Source: Odobenus rosmarus divergens (taxonomy: Eukaryota > Chordata > Mammalia > Carnivora > Odobenidae). Taken from it: a stretch of 64,000 nucleotides of DNA. The notes below the pieces were generated by a model. It did not search any database. It saw only the letters and a list, made by a program, of their open reading frames with translations, and was not told where the DNA came from. The position numbers were made by a program, and so were the translations under genes. This document shows positions 57,951 to 64,000 of the stretch, one piece after another; position 1 is the stretch's first letter, and each line of letters starts with the position of its first letter. Location of the stretch: contig NW_004450478.1 of the NCBI RefSeq assembly GCF_000321225.1, forward strand, positions 1,042,820 through 1,106,819. The letters are read 5' to 3'.

Positions 57951-60344
57951 ATATCCTAACATTCATTTGTATAAAGCCATGAACTCGGTAGACACTTGTC
58001 AAGTTCCTTTTTTCTCTCTTCGGAGAATTGGAAGCCTTTACATTTAGTGAGGTGAGAAAATAGATACTATCATGTAAGCATCCACCCCCAGGGTGTATGT
58101 AGCTCTGTACAGATCCGGACCATGAGATCACTTCACTTCAGAAGGATGAAAATATGGCACTAGGAAATTAAAAACAGAGCTGCAGGAATTACTTAGCAAT
58201 CCAGACATTTCCCTATGACAGTCTGACCCAAGGTTTTCTTCCTGCAACCATATGTGACACAATTTAACACAGGCCAGTAAGTGACTCCCTCCTTCTGAAT
58301 GAGCAATGAGAAGAAACTTGAAGAGCATTCACCCCCACAACAGCCATACTACAGCCTTGGCATCTTTGATCTCTCTGTGCCCTGACTCCTGCCTGTTCCT
58401 CTCCTTCCACAGGTCAGACTTGTTCTACTCTTAGATGTGATCATGCCCAAAGACATTGAAAAAGAGTTTTCTGTTAGTGATTTTGTGGACTTATCTAAAA
58501 TCAGATATGTCTTTCAGTTTTGTTCATTGTAATTTGTTTTTTGTCTCAACTCTCATATTTGCCTTTATTTTGCATGTAGTCATATCTTTCATCAACCTTC
58601 CCTCTGATTTCTGCCCAAACCAACACGCAGTGAAAGACCATTCCTATTCCAAGATTATATGAATAGCCATATAGCTTTCACTTTAAAAAAGGAAAAAACC
58701 CTAGAGCTCAGTTTCTAAACAAAGAAAGTATTTTAAGGAAAATGCAGGGGAATTTACAGATATCTTACCATTGTGAAAAGAATTAAATAATTTTGTTTTC
58801 ATCTCAGCAAAGAGATTCAATACTGAATTAGGGCTATTCCTTTAATAAAGAGACAGCAATAAGAAAAGTACATTCTCTGCTAACCAAATACAAGCCTCAC
58901 TTTGGTTTTTGAACGTTTCCTTTTGATTTTATTTACTCGAGTGTGTTTGAGCTTATGGAAAGACAACTCAAAGAGCCATTTTTTTCTTAAACTTTCAGTT
59001 CCATTTCTCAGATACACAGAGTTTTAAGAAACAGCCTAAATGATAAAGTGTTCACTGAAAATGATATTAGGTTGAGAGTATTTATTTCATCTGACACATC
59101 CTGAAGTAATAAACACTATACTACTAGGTCTCGAACGTGGCTTCCAGTATGATTTAAGGTTTTTCTGTCTTTAGGTCTACCCTTGTGTATTGTCCCCATT
59201 GACCAAATATTTCTGAAGTCAAAGACTTGTGATCATCATTTGCGTTACGTTAACATCGTATCAAACGTCAGGGCATAGACTTTTCTTTCACTGTACCAGC
59301 TCCAGGCTGCCTGACTGCCCTTGAACCCGGCTCTCTGTGGCTGGCTAGAGGTATGAGGATAATACCTTCAAAGAGTTAAATCACAGCCACCATGGCTTTT
59401 AGGAAAGGGGGAGCCTATATCACCATGGACATGCCCTGTCTATACTCCCATTCTACAACCACCCACTGACTACATGCCATTATTTTTATTGTATGGCTGA
59501 TAAAACTGTTTGTCTTCTGTGTATCCTACACTCCAAGATTCTTCTCATCTTCCTCTTTTCCTTTACAAACACATTAATTTTTTTTTTAGGAAAGTATTAG
59601 TTTGTTACCACATGGAAAATGAGGCTCTTCTTGTTTCAAGTTAAGAAGGCAAGAATTGACAGATTTGGGTGTGGGAAAAAAAGCTATTCATTTCATTTAC
59701 GTGACTAGCTTACCTTTCATGTCTAATTGCTGTTCAGTATAATACTGTTAACCTTCTTTATTAAATATTTGCCAGATTAATTTTGTTCTAAGTTTTCATT
59801 AGTTTTAACATTCATGTTGGTCTACGTGTGTGTATACTATATGGTATTTATAGTTTTATGCTCATCTAACATGGAAATATACTCAGAACTTTTACTAAAT
59901 TTAGCGATAACATTGATCAGAACACATAGATTTTTATTCCCACATATACGATATATTTATAGACTTAGCTATGCCCATAGATATGGATACAGTTCTTTTG
60001 TGTGTTTTTTTATATAGGTGCATACAAGCATATTGCCTTGCTTATGAAGTCATGTCCAAGTTTTTTTGAATATTCAGTTGTAATATTAGCGTGGCAGTTG
60101 CTTTTTATTTTTTATTGATTAAGTGGATGAATGGTTTCATACTTATAACAAAGGATATGATTTTTTAAAATCTCCTTTTCTTCCCTTCCTAAATACTTGT
60201 TTTGTTCTCTAATATTTAGTTCTATGGAGAGAGACATAAAAGCTTAACAGCGCATAGCAGAGACCCGATAAGTGGCTAAAAGAATGAATAAGTAAACATA
60301 ATGATCATCACAGGTGGGATGAATGAGTTTATACAGTGCAGACC
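57951..60344. other. Long AT-rich stretch, no gene
   Basis: About 2.4 kb with no repeat I can name. Frames up to 68 codons (for example 58456-58662 plus) show no domain. Confidence 0.4.
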
Positions 60345-60690
60345 AAAAAAAGAAGATAAAAGAATTAAAAAAGATAATAGTAGGAAAATAGAGGCTCAAC
60401 TCAGGGGTGCCGTAGGAATGGAAGTGAAAAGTAAATTCAGAGTAGCAAGTGGAAGAAAAAGAGAGTAAAATGAAGAAATACATGTTAATATAAGGACATC
60501 AAAATAGAGAGGAGGGTGAAAAGACAGACAAGGAGGTAAAAAGCGAGAGCACGGTCGTAGAGACATGAGAAAGAAGAGGGATCCCAAAAGGAGCAGGTAA
60601 GGCACAGCAGCAAAGATGAGCAGACACAGAGAGAAATCTCAACAGTGTGAAAATCGAAGGGACACCTCAATGCGAGAGGAGAGGAGCTGG
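60345..60690. repeat. Purine-rich tract of about 345 bp
   Basis: The plus strand is strongly purine-biased, with blocks such as 'gaagataaaagaattaaaaa' and 'gaagaaagaagaggg'-like runs. Because the minus strand is pyrimidine-rich it has few stops, which explains the three overlapping minus frames between 60244 and 60880. Confidence 0.75.
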
Positions 60691-61134
60691 ACCACTGTGT
60701 TAGCTCTCTGCCGCCATATGTGTCAGTGAACTTTGGCTGATTTTGAATTTCAAAATTAAAAATTTCCTTAATCCTTTTAAAATAACAAAAATCCATGTAG
60801 ATTAGGAGACTTGAAAACCCTGAAGAATTAGACTTCCATGTGCACTGTATACACAGCTTACTACAGCAACCCCAAAACATAACTCACCCATGTATTCCAA
60901 CTGGAATAGCCTTTTTTACAAATGGTTACTTTGTTTCTTATAACTTAACTTATATCTCTTAGTAATACTACAAAGTCACTGTACACTGTATTTTAATTTC
61001 TCAGAAGTCAACTTTTATTAGATGATATTAATGTAATTAAAAATTCATAAACCATCTAATCACATTAATGGAGGTTTAGCTTAGCAAATTGAAATGCACC
61101 TATTGTAAAGCAAGTAGTTTTACAGGCTCATTGA
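60691..61134. other. AT-rich stretch, no gene
   Basis: Nothing recognised. Confidence 0.4.
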
Positions 61135-61300
61135 CACGGGAAGTAAAGATCTTAAAGATACACTAATCCTAACCCCTCATTTAAATGTTGAGGAAAGCGA
61201 GCCTACCATTGTTAAGGGACTCTCTCAAGGACATATAAGTAATTGGTGGCAGAATTGTGGACTAGAATTCAAAATAGTACTTCCTTTCCCAGTTATAATC
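61135..61300 (+). repeat. MIR SINE remnant
   Basis: 'aatcctaacccctcatttaa', 'atgttgaggaaagcgagcct', 'aagggactctctcaaggaca' and 'taagtaattggtggcagaat' follow a sense MIR closely. Confidence 0.85.
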
Positions 61301-61454
61301 AAGATATGTAGTCTTGTGGTGTTTTTTTTCTCACGTAGGTCTATGTTATTATCTAAGAAATGCATCATTACTTGCACATTTGTACTGATAGGATTTTTTT
61401 AACCCTATGGCATTTTTTGTAATATAAATAATACAAAATAAGTATCATTCTGTT

Positions 61455-61650
61455 ACTTTGGCACAGCTTGATAGGCTTTATATGGTGTTTTCACATTCAC
61501 TATCCATTTTTATACAACAATGTGTGAGACAAGTAGAATAAACCTCAGGTTTGAAAATTAGGTTAGACATAGGTGAAGTGATTTGCTTAAATTCATATGG
61601 TGAGTCTGTCTTGAAGTTATGATGAGGATCCAGTTAACCTAATTCCTAGC
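61455..61650 (+). repeat. MIR SINE remnant
   Basis: 'gctttatatggtgttttcac', 'gaagtgatttgcttaaattc' and 'atatggtgagtct' follow sense MIR. A second MIR shortly after another in the same orientation. Confidence 0.65.
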
Positions 61651-61674
61651 TTAGATCTTCTTTCATCCAGGAGA

Positions 61675-61795
61675 AAATACATCCCAAGATGACAGGAGTT
61701 TTTGTCTGGTTTGATTACTGCTATATCTCCACCAAATTGCTGGGCACATTGCAGGTACTTAAAAAGTTCATGTTGAATTAATGAGTGATAAATTA
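61675..61795 (+). repeat. L2 3' end
   Basis: 'ggagtttttgtctggtttga', 'ttactgctatatctccacca', 'ctgggcacattgcaggtact' and 'gttgaattaatgagtga' are the L2 3' terminus in order. Confidence 0.8.
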
Positions 61796-62397
61796 ACCTC
61801 ATTCTGCTTCTCATCGGTATCCCATTTCATTTTTCTAAATTTTAAATTTGAGTTCATAAACCACTTTAAAATAATCAATTATTCAAACCACATTTTCCTC
61901 CACCTTAAAATAAGTATCTTTAGTCCCTCCTAAAGGAAAACATTTGGTCCCCCATGAAAACCTTGCATATTTCTGACTTTATCAATATACTAATGATTTT
62001 ACCTATTTTGGATGAATAATAGGCTTCAATCCAGCTTATCAAAGCTAATGGAAATTTGTTAATTTTAGTGTAAGGGAAATTGCCTCCCTACCCCCAAATT
62101 ATCCAAAAGCTCTTCTGTCACAGATAATACAATATAATGGGACATGGGTCAGAGTAGAAAAAAAAAAGAACTAAAAGGGTAGAAAGACAATATGACTCTG
62201 CTCTAGATGCCTTCATGCCTCCTGACTTCAGCTGACTGTATTCCTCAGTGATTAAAAACAAAACTAAAAAACAATGGAGGGGTCGGCGCCATTATTAACT
62301 TATAATGTAAAGACTATGACAGTAGAGATAACTAATCAGAAGCTCAGGTTGCCTTGTATAGTCTGGGAGCATGGCCCTTGAGAACTAAGAAGGCTTC
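61796..62397. other. AT-rich stretch, no gene
   Basis: Nothing recognised. Confidence 0.4.
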
Positions 62398-62410
62398 TGA
62401 AAATGATCTT

Positions 62411-62640
62411 TTTTTTCCTTAATATTTATTTATTTATTTATTTGAGAGAGAGAGAAAAACAGTACAGGATTGGGGGAGTTGCAGAGAGAGAGGGAAAGAG
62501 AGTCTTAAGCAGACTCTGTGCTGAGCACAGAGCCCAACATGAAGCTTGATCTCACGACCCTGATATCATGACCCTGGGATCACGACCTGAGCTGAAACCA
62601 AGAGTTGGCCACTTACTGGACTATGCCATCCAGGTGCCCC
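62411..62640 (-). mobile_element. Can-SINE, older type with internal duplication (antisense)
   Basis: 'taatatttatttatttattt', GA run, purine-rich body, 'gctgagcacagagcccaaca', 'ctgagctgaaaccaagagtt' and 'catccaggtgcccc'. An exact 13-bp target repeat 'tgaaaatgatctt' flanks it (62398-62410 and 62641-62653). A 14-bp stretch is doubled at 62559-62586 ('cctgatatcatgac', then 'cctgggatcacgac'). Confidence 0.97.
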
Positions 62641-62653
62641 TGAAAATGATCTT

Positions 62654-63214
62654 AATTGGATTACAATTGCAGTAAAAGGAGATGAAAGTTCTTTCTGTGG
62701 TTCCATGAGCTAGGTTAAGGTTGGCATTTGGAAGGCTCATAACTTCAAAACCACTGTCCATCTCAACTATATTTCGGTTCTTTCTGCTACAGAGAGGAAA
62801 CCTGGCATGGGTTGAGTTTGGAGAAAGAAACTGAATCAGAAAAGAAAGAAAAGAAAAAACAACTGTTAAGTTTTTCAGATCCTTTGTAATTTCCTCATCT
62901 TGTTATTACGTGTTTACCCCATCTTCTCTCTCTTAGTGATTAGCAGGAAAACTTTTAGTATATAGAGGATGCATTTTTTATGACAACAAGAACAGAGACT
63001 GCTGGAGAATCTCACCTTCTCTACAATCCTCCTTCACAGAAAAGAACGCCCATGAACAGTGGAATAGTGCAAGCTCATTAGAAGAAAGATTTGAGACCAA
63101 ATCTCAGTGACTTTGCAAAACTTGAATAATGGGCCACTCGGTGATCTAAACTGAGCCTGAGAGATGCCTTCATTAATTCACTTGTCCCCTAGCAGACTAT
63201 CTCACCTTTCATCC
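62654..63214. other. Unique stretch, no gene
   Basis: A short purine run (62838-62859). Nothing else recognised. Confidence 0.4.
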
Positions 63215-63390
63215 AAAGTCTGAGTTTAGTATCAGAAAGTCTTAAGACATGAATTCTCCTTTGCAACTACCTAATATGCAACATAGAACAAGCTATTCTT
63301 TATAGATGCCAATTAGCTCATCTAAAACAATACTATTACTTATATCATGGATTTATTGTGAAGATAAAAAGAGATGTTGCTCAGCATCCG
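63215..63390 (-). repeat. MIR remnant, antisense
   Basis: 'ttagctcatctaaaacaata', 'ctattacttatatcatggat' and 'tattgtgaagataaaaagag' follow antisense MIR. Confidence 0.6.
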
Positions 63391-63394
63391 TGTA

Positions 63395-63645
63395 TTCATA
63401 AAACAAACAATAGTTATACACCTGCTATGTAGCCAGGGTTATGCAAAGTACTGAGGATACACAAAAAATTCAAGTTCCTGACCTCAATGTCTCACAGTCC
63501 AGAAAGGTTGCTGAGAAGTCAACAGATAAATACAATACACAGTGAGAAGGGGTGGAATATAAGTACAGCATTATGGGAATGCAGGAGAGGAAGTCATTGA
63601 CTTCGCTTGGGGGAAGTTAACAAGCAATAGACTTTAAAAATATAT
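63395..63645 (+). repeat. Old L1 3' UTR fragment
   Basis: 'acacctgctatgtagccagg', 'aagtactgaggatacacaaa' and 'cctgacctcaatgtctcaca' fit the opening of an old L1M 3' UTR. Confidence 0.55.
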
Positions 63646-63670
63646 GTTTTTGTATACATTCTGTCTACCC

Positions 63671-64000
63671 AACTTTTTATTATTATGTTATGCTAATCAC
63701 CATACATTACATCATTAGTTTTTGATGTAGTGTTCCATGATTCAGTTTTGCATATAACACCCAGTGCCCCATTCAGTACGTGCCCTCTTTAATACCCATC
63801 ACCAGGCTAACCCAGCCCCCCAACCCCCTTCCCTCTAGAACCCTCAGTTTGTTTCTCAGAGTCCATAGTCTCTCATGGTTCATCTCCCACTCCAATTTCC
63901 TACCCTTCATTTTTCTCTTCCTGCTATCTTCTTCTTTTATTTTTTTAACATATAATGTATTATTTGTTTCAGAGGTACAGGTCTGTGATTCAACAGTCTT
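63671..64000 (-). mobile_element. L1 with two tandem 3' UTR modules, antisense, cut by window edge
   Basis: Module 1 starts after a T-rich end: 'gctaatcaccatacattaca', 'gtagtgttccatgattcagt', C-rich tract (63811-63833), to about 63905. It is followed by 'ctgctatcttcttcttttat', the reverse complement of the linker seen in the L1 at 30.1 kb. Module 2 starts at about 63938, 'taacatataatgtattattt' and 'gtttcagaggtacaggtctg', and runs off the edge. It has the same architecture as the insertion at 29857-30392. Confidence 0.93.

Noticed and set aside
60244..60880. Three overlapping minus-strand frames of 69-131 codons
   Set aside because: They sit opposite a purine-rich tract, so the minus strand lacks stop codons for compositional reasons.

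Overview
No protein-coding gene, exon or RNA gene can be supported in this window. It reads as AT-rich mammalian intergenic or intronic DNA built from layers of retrotransposons. Fifteen tRNA-derived Can-SINE copies with the head 'ggggcgcctgggtggctcag' mark the organism as a carnivoran. The younger copies match the type I associate with arctoid carnivores (bears, mustelids, seals) rather than the canid or felid SINE types. That narrowing is inference from family knowledge, not a search.

Layout. 1-9.5 kb: unique AT-rich DNA with five Can-SINEs (one a very short tRNA-only form at 6.94 kb), antisense MIRs and a fragment of an old L1 3' UTR. 9.5-18 kb: two old antisense L1 blocks (9.5-11.2 and 15.6-17.8 kb), a short antisense L1 3' end at 14.5 kb, and repeat-poor DNA around 12.9-13.3 kb. 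18-29 kb: old L1 3' UTR pieces, a Tigger2/MER8-like DNA transposon (20.41-20.72 kb), a MER20-like element, two Can-SINEs and a repeat-poor block at 23.1-23.5 kb. 29.8-34.2 kb: a complete 5'-truncated L1 insertion with two tandem 3' UTR modules, two Can-SINEs, an antisense L1 and an L2 end. 34-46 kb: quiet DNA, then an old L1 3' UTR at 41.1-42.7 kb split by a young L1 and followed by a Can-SINE. 46-57 kb: MIRs, a long L2 (47.5-48.3 kb), a strictly alternating purine-pyrimidine tract at 52.0 kb, a repeat-poor block at 53.9-54.5 kb and a MIR split by a Can-SINE. 57-64 kb: a 50-bp duplication, a purine-rich block, MIR/L2 remnants, a Can-SINE and a two-module L1 running off the right edge.

All open reading frames are short (at most 143 codons). 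They fall in repeats, in pyrimidine-rich strands that lack stop codons by composition, or in DNA with no recognisable domain. The only one carrying recognisable protein sequence is the C-terminus of L1 ORF2 at 41,967-42,209 (minus). I found no new gene system. The points most worth following are the insertion structures, the two L1 3' UTR architectures, a G-quadruplex motif present in every L1 3' UTR module here, the short SINE without a poly(A) tail, and a few candidate conserved non-coding blocks. Family names for old, diverged repeats (MIR, L2, L1M, MER) come from remembered consensus patterns and their edges are approximate.
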